NCBI GenBank assembly: GCA_001179505.1
Contig: CDMY01000499.1
Location: 53,642 to 92,420, forward strand
Origin: Vitrella brassicaformis
Taxonomy: Eukaryota; Sar; Vitrellaceae
Direction of reading: 5' to 3'
DNA length: 38,779 bases
Of the stretch, positions 9,246 to 19,498 are shown one piece after another. The notes beneath the pieces are model-generated. The model was given only the letters and a program-made list of their open reading frames with translations, was not told the origin of the DNA and made no database searches. Every line of letters starts with the position of its first letter. Within the stretch, counting starts at the first letter, position 1. Made by a program: the position numbers and the translations under genes.

Positions 9246-10065
9246 GCCATGCTTTCATCATCGTCGGGCCGATGCAGGGTGGAATCATCCGGCGCCGGCA
9301 AGGTACATACGTGGATCCGCATCCCGATGCTTGTGTGCGTCAACGAGAAAGCGTGATCACACGATGGACGAATGGATTGTGGTGACAAAATATGGCCATA
9401 TCGCATGGTTTGACTCAGGTCATGCTGGTCAATGATGGTGTGCTTCTGACGCCGGACAAGGAAAAAACCAGTGTAGGTCAACACGCCGCAAAGGGAAACA
9501 GATGCATGCGTGTGCGTAGACGGTGTCCTGTGCGGCATTTGCAATACAGGCGATGAGGTCTCGTGTGCGTCGGCTGCGAAAACACAGCACACAGGTACGT
9601 TCTTTATACGGATGTGCAGCGATACAGCCACTGCAGTCAAGCTGACTAGAATCGCATCTCTTGGTGCTTGTGGTGTGCGCCAGGTCATGAGGGCTGCTGG
9701 GGGGGATAGCACGAGTGAGGTCCTCCCTGGAGGCGTCACAAATGCGACCACCACCACAAGTGCGACCGATCAGACCAAAGGCCCCACCGGTGGGGACACC
9801 ACAACGTTCCCCAGTCATTGTGGGCGTGCGTGTGGTTCGCTGTCGTTGCAGATATTGCGACACCGTTGAGCCAGCTCGTCGGAACCTTACCGAAGTGGAG
9901 GAGCAGCTCGTCGCGAGCTTTGCCGCACTGAGGGACGAGATCGCCGAAATGAGGGGCGATCGCCAAAATGAGGGGCGAGATCGGAGACGTGATTTACATG
10001 CTCGAGGTCACGCAGAGGATCAAGAGTCAGCGTTCTCGCAAGTCCCGATCGAAGAGAAAGGGGTA
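9246..10065 (+). pseudogene. Uncharacterised multi-exon locus with a frameshifting 19-bp duplication
   Basis: Several coding-like blocks lie in order on the plus strand: about 9251-9300 (MLSSSSGRCRVESSGAGK), 9419-9474 (VMLVNDGVLLTPDKEKTS), about 9522-9595, 9685-9830 (Thr/Gly-rich) and 9850-9957 (NLTEVEEQLVASFAALRDEI). The first introns can be placed with GT-AG ends in phase 0, but the link into the last block is unclear. The last block is helical and charged. After a perfect-length 19-bp tandem duplication (9939-9957 and 9958-9976) the good frame continues in a different register (DVIYMLEVTQRI..., ending in a Lys/Arg/Ser-rich tail with TAA near 10063). This could be a real gene with a recent mutation, a relic, or an assembly error. 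Family unknown. Confidence 0.35.
9939..9976 (+). repeat. 19-bp tandem duplication
   Basis: Two adjacent 19-mers, gatcgccgaaatgaggggc and gatcgccaaaatgaggggc, differ at one base. Nineteen is not a multiple of three, so the duplication shifts the frame of the enclosing coding block. Confidence 0.9.
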
Positions 10066-10671
10066 ACTGCGACCAGCACTCTCGATTCATTCTACGGGGC
10101 GTTTGGTTTGCTTCGTAGGGGGGCAGAGGTGGGATGAAGATGCTACATGGGTCGAGCTAGACGGGCTTATATGCGTTGACTCGGCTGACTGCGAGGGCGT
10201 GATTGACGGTCTCATGTATGTCGAACACGACAACGCAGATCCAAAACGACCACAGCCATAGATCCAAAGGCTGCGGGGAGCGAGATCGGCGCAGTTGGCT
10301 AGGTTTTCAGAAGTCCATCTAATGATAGACCCACACAATAATTCATGGATTGAGACATAACGTATCCATGTACACATGCACACAGGCAGGGGCACACAGT
10401 CAGATGTCACACAGTCAATACGTCTTAGCTTGCAGAAGTTCGACTGCTCCAATGACACGCTGCACCATTAATGGCTACAGACAGCATCACTCATGTCATG
10501 TGAGGGCTCACTTCTCCTCCCATACCCATCCATAGACACATCCATCCCATCGCATTTCGGTCATCCATCAGTCAAGCAGACCTACTACATATGTTGATCT
10601 ACGTATATGTCTACGTAGAGAACCAAAAAGGGCCTCGTATACAGATACAGATAGGGAGTGAGCGACTAATC
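10066..10671. other. Intergenic, no gene seen
   Basis: About 600 bp lies between the plus locus ending near 10065 and the stop of the minus gene at 10672. Open frames are short and not protein-like. No RNA gene or repeat array is recognised. Confidence 0.4.
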
Positions 10672-12744
10672 TCATTTACAGCACTTGCCAATCACATGCT
10701 TGTACTTGCTCACAAGAGCGTCCCGAATTGCTTCCAGCTTGCCGGACGGGGTGTGCCAGTAAAAGTCCTTTTGGCACCTTTTTTTGTTGCGCTGGTGCTC
10801 CATGTGAACGCGGTCCCTGGCCGAACCGTGTGAGCACCCTGTGTTCTTAAGAGGTGGCTCCTTGCGCTGTGTCTTGATCACCCGGAGTGCAGCCTTGATG
10901 GTCGCCAGCTGGTTCTTACCCCGTGTCGTGAGCTGGGCCAAGTCCTCCTCGGCGAGCTGGGGCAAGTCCTCCTGGGCCTCCTCGGTATCATCAATGTCAG
11001 TCGACTGCGCACCCTCGACGGACCCACCACCCTCCAGAAGCTGCCGTTTGCGCTTGAGAGCCGCGAGCAGTGCGTCCATGCTGGTGTGGTAGTTGACAGT
11101 GCCATAAGTGAACGGAATCTTACACGGCGGGTGTGTTGTGCTCTGGTGGGTCATCCACTGAAGCGACACGCGGACAGGGAAGAGTTTGTCTGAGAAGTGC
11201 GGAATCGCCCTGTGTACGGTTTGTTTACGTGGCGCTTGTGGGCTGCCCTGTGTGGCTCCAGGAGACGTTCTAAGAAGGCCACGTAGTCCATCGGGACCAA
11301 CTCATAGAGCTCCGAATCGCCCTTGAAGAGGCCGTATTTCCAGTACTTTGGATCCGACTTGCCCTTGATCATGCGGTGCTTCCACCAATATGGGTAGACC
11401 TGCACATTGGACACCAGAGAACGAACAGGGAGAGTAGAGCCCAGCTCCCCCTGTGGACCCACAGATGTGACTCACCTCCCATATGACGAACATGAGCTGT
11501 CCAGGCGGAAAGCCCAGCGGCTTGGCCTCTTCCTTCCATTCAGCCGTCGTCTGGTCAGTGCCGTACCTCCGTGCCTCATCCTTGCCCGCCTCTCTGGCCT
11601 CCCGCCTGACCTCCCGCTTGCCCGTCCTCCTGATCCAGGCGTTCCCATCAAAGGGTTTGGTGCGGGATCCGAACGTGCGCTTGTGGGCAGCGGGGAGAGG
11701 GATGCTGGTGAGCGGGGAAGGGGGACCGGTCGCGGGTGCGGGTGAGGGAGATGTAGTTGCAGGGGTGGCCGGGGGGTGGGGTGTGTAGTTTTCAGGGTGC
11801 GTGAGATATGCCTCACACGCACCGACGACCAGCTCCCCCGCATCCTCGGGCGAAATGGTGTCATCTTCCGACGTGATCACATCGAGTGCGGCGACAAGTG
11901 CCTCATCAGGGATCAGTTGCGCACCGTCGTCAACAAAATCCTGATCAAGAGCACAGCGGAGCGAACAACGAGCGTTTGCGAGGGATGGTGAGGTACAGTT
12001 ACGCGGCACTCACCTGGGGAGGGATGTCTTCGTCATCAAACTGGCAAAGTGACATAAAGGACAGACGCAGAGCCGGATTTTGCACGTGAGGATCGTTCGT
12101 TCTGAGCGAGGAGTACCTGTTCGTCCTCCCCGGCGTCCGCAGGCCCCGCCCCATCGAAATCCATGTCCTGATTGGGAGGTGACGCAGCGGCCGCAGCAGC
12201 GGCAGATGACGCTGCATCCGGCTTGTGCCTAATGCTCTGCGAGTGAGAATGAGATCAGTGCGTATGGGAGATTCGTATAAACATCTCGTCACTGACCCTC
12301 TTGTCTGGCTGCTCGTGGTTCTCCCGGCCCCGCTTGGGCTCCTTCTCAGACTGCTCGGGCTCGTGAGCGCGGAAATGGCGATCGATGAGGTTTTGTACTA
12401 ACGATGACGGGGGAGGTAGGTTGATGGTGGGCGTTGGAAGAGACGGCGCAGAAGCGGCGGCGGCGGCAGCGGAAGACCTGGGTGCGTTCTTGCCACTCTG
12501 CGAGAGAGAATCAGATCAGGGCCTTTTTGAGGGTGACCGCAGATCTCCTTACCACCGCCCAGCTGGCGTAGGCGTCGCCCAAGGGTCCATCCCAGTCTCC
12601 ATCGGCCATGTCCTGGGCCTGCAGCTCCCTGGCCACCTCCTCGTCCCGCAGCTCCCGGGCGAGACGGGCATCCAGGACCTCCGCCTGGCGGGCGTCCTCT
12701 GACTCGTCGGTCAGGTCGATGACGGGATTCGCTGGGGTTGACAT
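10672..12744 (-). CDS. Acidic, Ala/Pro-rich protein with a SUMO-interacting-like motif and a conserved-looking C-terminal region
   Basis: Seven exons (12744-12553, 12497-12297, 12236-12117, 12040-12014, 11940-11476, 11399-11229, 11157-10672) join exactly, all in phase 0, to 553 aa. Residues 8-17 (VIDLTDESED) match the SUMO-interacting motif: a hydrophobic core followed by acid. Residues 20-47 form a charged helix (ARLARELRDEEVARELQAQD). The middle is low-complexity Ala/Pro/acidic, with a 27-nt microexon encoding FDDEDIPPQ. From about 290 the chain looks folded: AWIRRTGKREVRREAREAGK, then YPYWWKHRMIKGKSDPKYWK and MDYVAFLERLLEPHRAAHKR. The C-terminus is basic (HQRNKKRCQKDFYW...YKHVIGKCCK). A nuclear, chromatin- or transposon-associated role is conceivable, but no family is recognised. 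Confidence 0.75.
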
Positions 12745-12952
12745 CGCTAAGCACTCTCCGATGGGAGGTCTGCAATAAAAACATACAGGCAGGGACAGAG
12801 AATGAAAGGAAAACTGAGGGATCTGTTCCCGCCAGTTGCTGTTACGAGCGGCATGACGAGACGCCTACCTTGTAGTGGTTCGTATGGCCACAGTTCTCTG
12901 GGGTAGGGACGCAAGCTGTGAAACACGAAATGTTGGTTGGATATTATGACAA
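12745..12952. promoter_or_regulatory. Upstream region of the minus gene, cut by the retroelement
   Basis: Only 208 bp lie between the start codon at 12744 and the left direct repeat of the element at 12953, so the element sits in or near the 5' region of this gene. No core promoter motif stands out. Confidence 0.3.
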
Positions 12953-13149
12953 CCGTTGTCGACAGCGATTTTCTGACCATCATAGGGTGGCACGTGCGTG
13001 TCGAGTGGGTGGGTGGGTGGGTGGGTGGGTGGGATGGGGAGACAGGCCGTGTGCATGCTTCTGTGCATGTGCATGCTGCTAGTTTAGTGCGTGACCTGGA
13101 CAGGATCCCCTCGGGGTTACAGACACGAGTCTCGTTAAACACAATAACC
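12953..13149 (+). repeat. Left 197-bp direct repeat of the retroelement
   Basis: It begins ccgttgtcgacagcg and ends aacacaataacc, and contains a (GGGT)n tract at about 13005-13034. It is identical to the right copy except for one G/A difference (cttctgtgcat against cttctatgcat). It could act as promoter for the ORF that starts 55 bp downstream. Confidence 0.92.
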
Positions 13150-13203
13150 GCCGTGGCGTCGTAGCGCAGCGTCGAGCCCACCCCCTCTCACTTTCCCTTC
13201 GCA

Positions 13204-13770
13204 ATGGACGCTCCCTCACCCCCCGCACCATCCCCCATGGCTGTTTCCCACGATGACCCACCAGCTCGTCGAGCAGCATTACAACAGCGCATCCTCGGCA
13301 AGCGGATAGCAGACCTCCCGGCTGACGGGCAGCACATGGCGGGAATGGAGACCGCCATCAAGCAGCTGGTGATGAACCTTGGAGTTTCGAGCACTTCTCC
13401 ACAGTTCGATGCCCTCATCAAGGCCAGCATGGCGGGTGCAACGATCGGCTACGATATGGCCATTCGAGCGATCGCCGACATCGTCCCCGACGCCGTGGCC
13501 GACGTCCAGGAGACGACGGCTGACTCCATGCACGTCCTCGATGACGCCGTCAGCCATCTGGGGCACAAGCACGAGCAGCTGCTCGGCGGTGTCTGCCGAG
13601 CAGTTGCTAACATGACCACGGTCGCCATCCACCACGACAGCCGCCTGGACGCCATCGAGCGGAAGGCGGTTCAAGGGCGACTTCGCATCAAGAATGTGCT
13701 GCACCCCAACGACCCTCCCCTCCCCCCCGCCCACCTCAAGGCGCACATCTGCGGCATACTGGCCAACGCC
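13204..13770 (+). CDS. ORF1-like protein of the retroelement (partial, runs into gap)
   Basis: The frame is open from the ATG at 13204 to the N run at 13771 (189 codons), without introns, unlike every host gene here. The N-terminus is Pro-rich, followed by predicted helices (AALQQRILGKRIADLPADGQ, AIRAIADIVPDAVADVQETT, DSRLDAIERKAVQGRLRIKN). The layout of a helical region then LRIKNVLHPNDPPLPPAHLK recalls the helical ORF1 proteins of LINEs, but the family cannot be named. The continuation after the gap is unknown. Confidence 0.55.
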
Positions 13771-14070
13771 NNNNNNNNNNNNNNNNNNNNNNNNNNNNNN
13801 NNNNNNNNNNNNNNNNNNNNNNNNNNNNNNNNNNNNNNNNNNNNNNNNNNNNNNNNNNNNNNNNNNNNNNNNNNNNNNNNNNNNNNNNNNNNNNNNNNNN
13901 NNNNNNNNNNNNNNNNNNNNNNNNNNNNNNNNNNNNNNNNNNNNNNNNNNNNNNNNNNNNNNNNNNNNNNNNNNNNNNNNNNNNNNNNNNNNNNNNNNNN
14001 NNNNNNNNNNNNNNNNNNNNNNNNNNNNNNNNNNNNNNNNNNNNNNNNNNNNNNNNNNNNNNNNNNNNNN
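13771..14070. other. Assembly gap, exactly 300 N
   Basis: This run of N has the same length as the one at 24965-25264, which suggests a fixed-size placeholder and not a measured distance. The missing sequence lies inside the retroelement and may be several kilobases. Confidence 0.95.
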
Positions 14071-14072
14071 CA

Positions 14073-15125
14073 TTCACTCTGTTTGCACGCACATTCGATT
14101 TCATGGGCCAGCGTGTCCGGATTAGTCAGATTGGCCCGCTGAGTGCTATCGATACCAAACACATGATCACGGCGCATACAAAGGCAGACTTTGCTCGTAT
14201 TTTGACCGAGCGATGGAATCGTGCTCGGTTGCCTGATATGTGTAACACTCCCTCACTTCCTCCGCCCCTCTCTCTCTCCGCCGAGGCGATATCCTTACTG
14301 CCTTGGCGCACATATGCGTGTGGTCAGACAGCTGTTACTCGTAGGGCCCTCTTTCAGGCACGCAAGGAGCTGTTCGTGCCATCCTCTCTGTTCAATCATG
14401 CCTTTCTTATAGCATTTCCTCGCTTACATCGTTCATTTCCGTCTCCCTTACGTGACTGCCCGTGTGACATGGACTCGATTGTGTGTATGGCGCCATATGT
14501 GCCTGCTGCTGCGTATATGCATGTGGTGCAGCAAGGGTAAGACTGGCTCCATCGCCTCATTCAGCCGTTGCCGTGCTTTCCTTCCTACCTGTCACTGCCG
14601 TTTTGTAAGCGCCGTGTTCTGTTTCTTTTTCGTGTGGGCTGCTACCCTTCTGCCATCATGGATGGACGCATCCTCGGCCGGCCGCGAGAGGGCAGCGTCT
14701 GCCCGTTTTGCTCGCACAGAACTGACTTGCTCGTATCTGCCGTGAGCCTTACTGGGCAATCAATCACCCGCCCTCCCATTGAGGATGAGTCTCATGTTTT
14801 TGCATCCTGTCCATTGTATCGCTCTCTGCGGGACACTCTGCACACAATTGTCGGCCGGCATGGCGTGACTGCCCCTCATGCCTCTAGTTATCGTCTGTGG
14901 CGCAGGTCACATCCAATTGTGTTCACTTATTGTGTGCTGCAATCGGACAAACTGCCGGTGCTTTCTGCAGCGGCCGACTTTCTTCTGTCAGCACAGGCGA
15001 CACGCACTGAGTGGCTTGCCCTCAACCCATTCTTGCCAGACAGTCAGGCAGGGGAAGACGACGAGCTGCTGTACGGACAGCATGTCTTAGATCAGTGGGC
15101 GCTCGACGTCGAGCTCTCTGAGTAG
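14073..15125 (+). pseudogene. C-terminal part of a LINE-type reverse transcriptase ORF with an in-frame stop
   Basis: One frame runs from the gap edge (FTLFARTFDFMGQRVRI...) to TAG at 15123, interrupted once by TAA at 14538-14540. After the stop, the frame holds a CCHC zinc knuckle: CPFC near 14700, then about 26 residues, then ESHVFASCPLYRSLRDTL. That Cx2C...Hx4C pattern before a CP-x-Y-x3-R motif is typical of the region after the reverse transcriptase domain in non-LTR retrotransposons. The catalytic domain is not visible and would be in the gap. The TAA makes this copy probably inactive unless it is an assembly error. The C-terminus is acidic. Confidence 0.65.
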
Positions 15126-15158
15126 CCTCTGGGTGTCTTGCCTATGTCTGGCTGTCAT

Positions 15159-15355
15159 CCGTTGTCGACAGCGATTTTCTGACCATCATAGGGTGGCACG
15201 TGCGTGTCGAGTGGGTGGGTGGGTGGGTGGGTGGGTGGGATGGGGAGACAGGCCGTGTGCATGCTTCTATGCATGTGCATGCTGCTAGTTTAGTGCGTGA
15301 CCTGGACAGGATCCCCTCGGGGTTACAGACACGAGTCTCGTTAAACACAATAACC
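15159..15355 (+). repeat. Right 197-bp direct repeat of the retroelement
   Basis: Same sequence and length as 12953-13149 with a single mismatch. It is followed by two further AACC units, which could be a LINE-like simple tail or part of a target-site duplication (AACC also precedes the left repeat core). Confidence 0.92.
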
Positions 15356-15376
15356 AACCAACCGTGCGCATGAGCG

Positions 15377-17568
15377 ATGGGTGACAATGCTGACTGTTCG
15401 TCGTCATCGGCACAACACACGCCACCACACCCCGGAGAGGTGGAGAGCTGCTGGGGCGTAGCGCTGCTCCTCGAGAACCGAGAGCGGAACCAGAAGGGAG
15501 AGGTACGTGCGTGTGTCAGCAGTGAAGCAGTCAGTGAGGCAGTCAGTGAAGCAATCAGTGAAGCAATCAGTGAAGCAGTGAAGAAGGAAGCAAAGCGGCC
15601 CCGTGGAGTGGGTGTCTACTGTGTTGTGTGGTCTCTGTCTGTGTTCAGAGTTTGCCTCTTCCAACGTATCGGTGTCTTGGGCGGGCAGCGCGGCTGCCCG
15701 ATGACATCACGCCAGAGGTGAGCGCCTGCAGCACACACACGTCCATCTGTGCAGGGGAGGAGCACATTGCTTGCTTGCCTGTCTGTCTGTCTACATCATC
15801 AGGCTGCGCACCTGCACCCCGTGCACCACAACACGCAGGCCATGATTTGCATCGGTACACAAGGCTGGCTACACACACACAGGTGTGTGCACCTTCACAA
15901 CAAACCTGCAGGTTCGTTCTTCCGCACCGCGTGCTTCCCCCCCAACTTTGCCGAGGCGGCCGTGGCTGGGCAGCGGCACGACAATGACGACGACATGGCC
16001 GAGCTGGAAGACGAGATGTGAGCAGGGAGGGAAGTGGCACGTGTCTGTGTCTGTGGTTGGATGGATGTGTGCAAATGATGTGTGTCAGCGATGGCGCGTT
16101 GCCCAGCAACAAGCCGATGGGGCTGATGAGATGCGACGGAATCGGCCTGCAAATCGGTACGAGTATGCACGTGGGGACTCACACAACATACAGCAGCAAG
16201 AGTTAGTCTATCGTGTGCGTGGATGTTTGTGTCTGCCTCCTACAGCTCAGGAGCCCTTTCCCTCTGCCTATGACGGCATCAGAGGAGACGTCAAAGGTCC
16301 GTCCGTCGGCTACAATACACACAGACAGACAGACCGACACACACCACACACATGTAGTTGTGTTTTCTGTCTCTGTCTGTGTATGTGTGTCTGCAGGGAC
16401 AGTAGCGAGCGCCCACCTGCCCACGGCACCACCAAATGTCGAGGGAGATGGTGCGCTCACAACACACACACACATTTAGCGGTCGGTGTGTATGTGCTGT
16501 GCTGTGTTGTTTGTCGGCAGTTTTTATCTCTTCGCTTGAGGACCGGCTGGGCGCGAGCCTGCCAAAGAGAGAGAAAGAGTGGGGGGACGCAACACAACCA
16601 CAATCAGACAGGTGAGTGGATGAGGGAGCGACGAGACCGACCTCCTGGTGGTTCGTTCCTGTGTTGGTTCGTTCAGCGACGCGTTGAGGAGTCCGTGGCA
16701 TTCGCTGTACGACACCAACGGGGGGGACGGCGTGGGCGGGATGAATGGAAACAATGAGGTACGTCCGTCCATCCATCCATTCATTGATCCATTCACACGT
16801 GTGTGTGTGTGTGTATGTACACAGGACGAAGCTGCACCGCGCGGCACGTCGCCGTTCAAGGCCTGGTGAGCCACCAACAAGACAGAAAGAGACGCTTTCG
16901 CTTTCTCTGTTGATCAATCCGTTATCGCCCACAAACATGTGTGTGGTTGTTACTTTTTTTCTCTCAGGTACGACAGTGTCCGCGATGACATTCACAAGAG
17001 GGGAACCGCCCAGGTGAGCGCAGTGCACCTGCGTCCATGTGGTGGATGGATGGATGGATGGCTGGACGACTGCAGGTCGCCCGAGACGCTGCGTCTTTGG
17101 TGGCGGATCGGCTGCGGCTGATTATGGAGAGCAGCAAAGACGCCGCCTTCAACATGGGACGACCCAAGTAATGATATTCGCACATACTGCTGACCACACG
17201 CATTCAGACGCACCCGTGTGTGTGTGTGTGTGCAGGGAGGTGGTGGTCAAGACCTACGACAAGACCCGCGTGATATGCGGCAAAATGATGCAGGTACACT
17301 GGGGGGAGACGCCCACACAGACACACACACACAGACAGGCAGACAGGCAGACAGGTGTGGTATATGTGTGTGTGTGGACATTCAGATCACCAAGCACGTC
17401 TACGGCTCAGCCGAACGATTATTCGCCCCTGGTACGTGTGAGAAACCACACAACACACACACACACACATCCCTGCACACGTGTTGTGTGTGTGTGTGTG
17501 TGTGTGCAGCGTTCCCCGTCGGGCTTGACGAGCGGTTCAGACGGCGAGAGGGGCCAGAGGGCGAGTGA
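15377..17568 (+). CDS. Hypothetical 346-aa protein in 15 short exons
   Basis: Exons 15377-15502, 15649-15717, 15803-15854, 15912-16017, 16089-16156, 16246-16296, 16397-16450, 16521-16611, 16677-16758, 16825-16865, 16968-17013, 17076-17167, 17236-17293, 17386-17431 and 17510-17568 join with correct phase throughout. No family is recognised. Features in order: Ser/His-rich start (MGDNADCSSSSAQHTPPHPG); a Cys-containing segment (CIGSFFRTACFPPNFAEAA); an acidic stretch (DNDDDMAELEDE); a disordered Gly/Pro/Ser middle; then a C-terminal region that looks helical (WYDSVRDDIHKRGTAQVARD, ADRLRLIMESSKDAAF, VVVKTYDKTRVICGKMMQIT). The start lies only 21 bp after the retroelement's right repeat, so its promoter may be inside the element. 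Several introns show the CA/TG hairpin pattern. Confidence 0.7.
15521..15585 (+). repeat. 12-bp tandem repeat array in an intron
   Basis: About five units of (G/A)TCAGTGAAGCA with minor variation lie in the first intron of the gene above. The array is open in the gene's frame (Ser-Glu-Ala-Val/Ile repeats), so intron retention would add a repeat peptide, but the intron length (146) is not a multiple of three. Confidence 0.8.
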
Positions 17569-18254
17569 TGATGAAGGTGGCTGGGATGGGGCAGAGTTGG
17601 GCGGGCGGGCAGGGAGGCAGCCAGGAAGGATATTTATGCATTATGCATTCTTCATGTGTGTGTGCACATGGAGGAGGGAGGGGGGAAGGGGCGGATAGGT
17701 GTAGAGAGTGCTGGTGAGAGAGCCTTCTTCGTTCCTTGTTGCCCTGCCGTTTTTCAGTATTGTTGTGTGTGAGTGTTGTTATCTCATCGTGTCTGTCTCA
17801 CGGGGCTCGCCCCGTGTTGATGATGTGTGTGCATGCATCGAGACGTCGACGGGGACACACAATGTCAAGAGGCCGTGTGTGTGTGCGGACCATGACGGAT
17901 GAATACGTGCAACAGCGGTTTTGTGTCAGTGCGTAACGCCATCGGTCCACACACACGTACACACGCACCCACTTTCACCCACTGCTGTACACACACACAG
18001 CAACAAAGCCGAGGCTGCCTGGCACACGAGCACATGCAGAATTATCGTCTCTATCGACTCTACAACACACCTCTCTGCACCTCTAGCTTTACACCAAGAG
18101 AGTGTCCACCCCCCCACCCCCCACCCCCACACACACACACCGTCCCGCCACGCAAGAATGCCTAGAATACGTGAGCACACCAACAGACATGCACACACAC
18201 GCAGACACGCACGTAGAGCTTTTCGTTGGTCGGTGCGGTGTTGGATCCGTTCAA
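17569..18254. other. Intergenic, between convergent genes
   Basis: About 690 bp lies between the stop at 17568 and the stop of the minus gene at 18255. It contains a short C-rich/CA tract at about 18109-18140 and a few TG runs. No gene or RNA is seen. Confidence 0.5.
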
Positions 18255-19266
18255 TCAATCGCCGTTGTCGAAGTGTGGCCAGAAGTCCTTGTGTTCGATG
18301 AGCGTGACGTAGAGGTAGTACGCCAGCCAGAACATCAGCAGCCGGAACACCGACGAGTTCAGGACTATCTGACCACACAAACAAACGGCAAAGAGCCCAA
18401 ACAGACACATGTGGCACACACACGCGCCCACGTATGCTCACCCTCATTGGTGCCGGCAGTTTGTAGTTCTTGACCAATCCCGTGAAGGCCATCAGCAGCT
18501 TCCGCTGCCACCTGCCACACACACACACACATACACACACATACACACACACACTTCCAAACCCAGACAGACGAACACACCGACAAGTGCGCCGGCCGCA
18601 CCTTTCGTCTTGTTTGTCGCCGTCCCTCCGTTTGTCCATTTGTTTGGTGAGTGAGATGATCTCCTGGTCGGCCTCGTACCCACGGCTGCGGCCATCCGTC
18701 CGCACCGAACGCTCCTCGCCTTCACGCAGGGGTGAATGGGTATACAAGGACAGCACTCATCTGTGTGTGTGTGTGCTCACCCAGCAGGCGACCAAATCGC
18801 GTCTGTTCTGGCTGCTGTTCTTTGCCTTTGTCTTCTTTCCTGCCTCCAGGCTCCTGCTCCTGCTGCTGCTGCTCACCGTCCTGCTGTGCGCTGATTGAGT
18901 CAGTCAGAGCACCCACACACACACAGACACACACACAGACACACAGACAGACAGGGACTCTGTGTGGACAGGTACCTGTCCTTGTCTGTCTGCGTTTGCG
19001 CACCTGTTGGCCAGCAGCAACCGTCGTCTTCTTCTTCTTTTGAGGACACACGAAGAGGGATGAGTCGGCACGGCTGCGCACACACGTCCACACACATCTA
19101 TCCATCCACGCCATACACACGAGCACACCCCGAGGGTGTGCAATGCAGGCAGGCAGGCAGCCAGGCCGACCTCTGTGTCTGTGCACGGCAGCTGCAGGGA
19201 AAGGCAGACAAGGGACCACAAACACACTGTCAGCCGGACAGCGGCAGATCTGATGTTGACCAACAT
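18255..19266 (-). CDS. Putative membrane protein with charged middle and C-terminal hydrophobic helix
   Basis: The last four exons are clear and in phase: 18890-18781, 18719-18602, 18511-18442 and 18368-18255. They encode a Gln/Glu-rich segment (DGEQQQQEQEPGGRKEDKGK), a charged helix (ADQEIISLTKQMDKRRDGDK), WQRKLLMAFTGLVKNYKLPA and a C-terminal hydrophobic helix (VFRLLMFWLAYYLYVTLI) ending EHKDFWPHFDNGD. A fifth exon (about 19036-18976 or 19003-18976) fits upstream. An ATG at 19266 opens a signal-peptide-like run (VRLTVCLWSLVCLSLQLP), but its junction to the next exon is not resolved, so the N-terminus is tentative. If both ends are real, it is secretory-pathway inserted with one C-terminal anchor. 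Family unknown. Confidence 0.5.
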
Positions 19267-19498
19267 GATGATGGCCGGCGAGCGGCAATGAACAAAGCGA
19301 TACCGACATCTCCCACACACCTCCGCGCACACCCTCAGCAGCAATAACCAGCCAGGTCACAGCTCTGTTGCGAGCTCAGCCTGCACACGCCGGAGAGATC
19401 TGCGCGTTCCCGAAAGGCTCGTGAGATTGATGCGGGCGCCTTGCCTTGCAGTGCTGGTCGGGGTTGTTGCGTGTTTGTGTGCGGTTGAGGTGTGTGAG

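Larger units (their letters stand above)
12953..15355 (+). mobile_element. Retroelement bounded by 197-bp direct repeats
   Basis: Two copies of a 197-bp sequence in the same orientation (12953-13149 and 15159-15355) flank a block with an ORF1-like protein at the left and a C-terminal zinc-knuckle region of non-LTR reverse-transcriptase type at the right. The repeats differ at one base, so the structure is recent. ORF1 starts 55 bp after the left repeat, and the right repeat starts about 33 bp after the final stop. The internal 300-N run has a round length and is probably a placeholder; it could hide the endonuclease and reverse transcriptase. Alternatives are an LTR-like element, or two LINE 3' ends in tandem with the first 5'-truncated. 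The right end runs into aaccaaccaacc, like a LINE tail. Confidence 0.7.

Noticed and set aside
9122-9757. Long minus frame of 211 codons
   Set aside because: Lacks consistent composition; plus-strand blocks in the same span have splice-consistent ends and a better protein character.
16201-16479. Many open frames made of Val-Cys or His-Thr repeats throughout the window
   Set aside because: They are translations of (GT)n and (CA)n intron tracts and end without family-like sequence.
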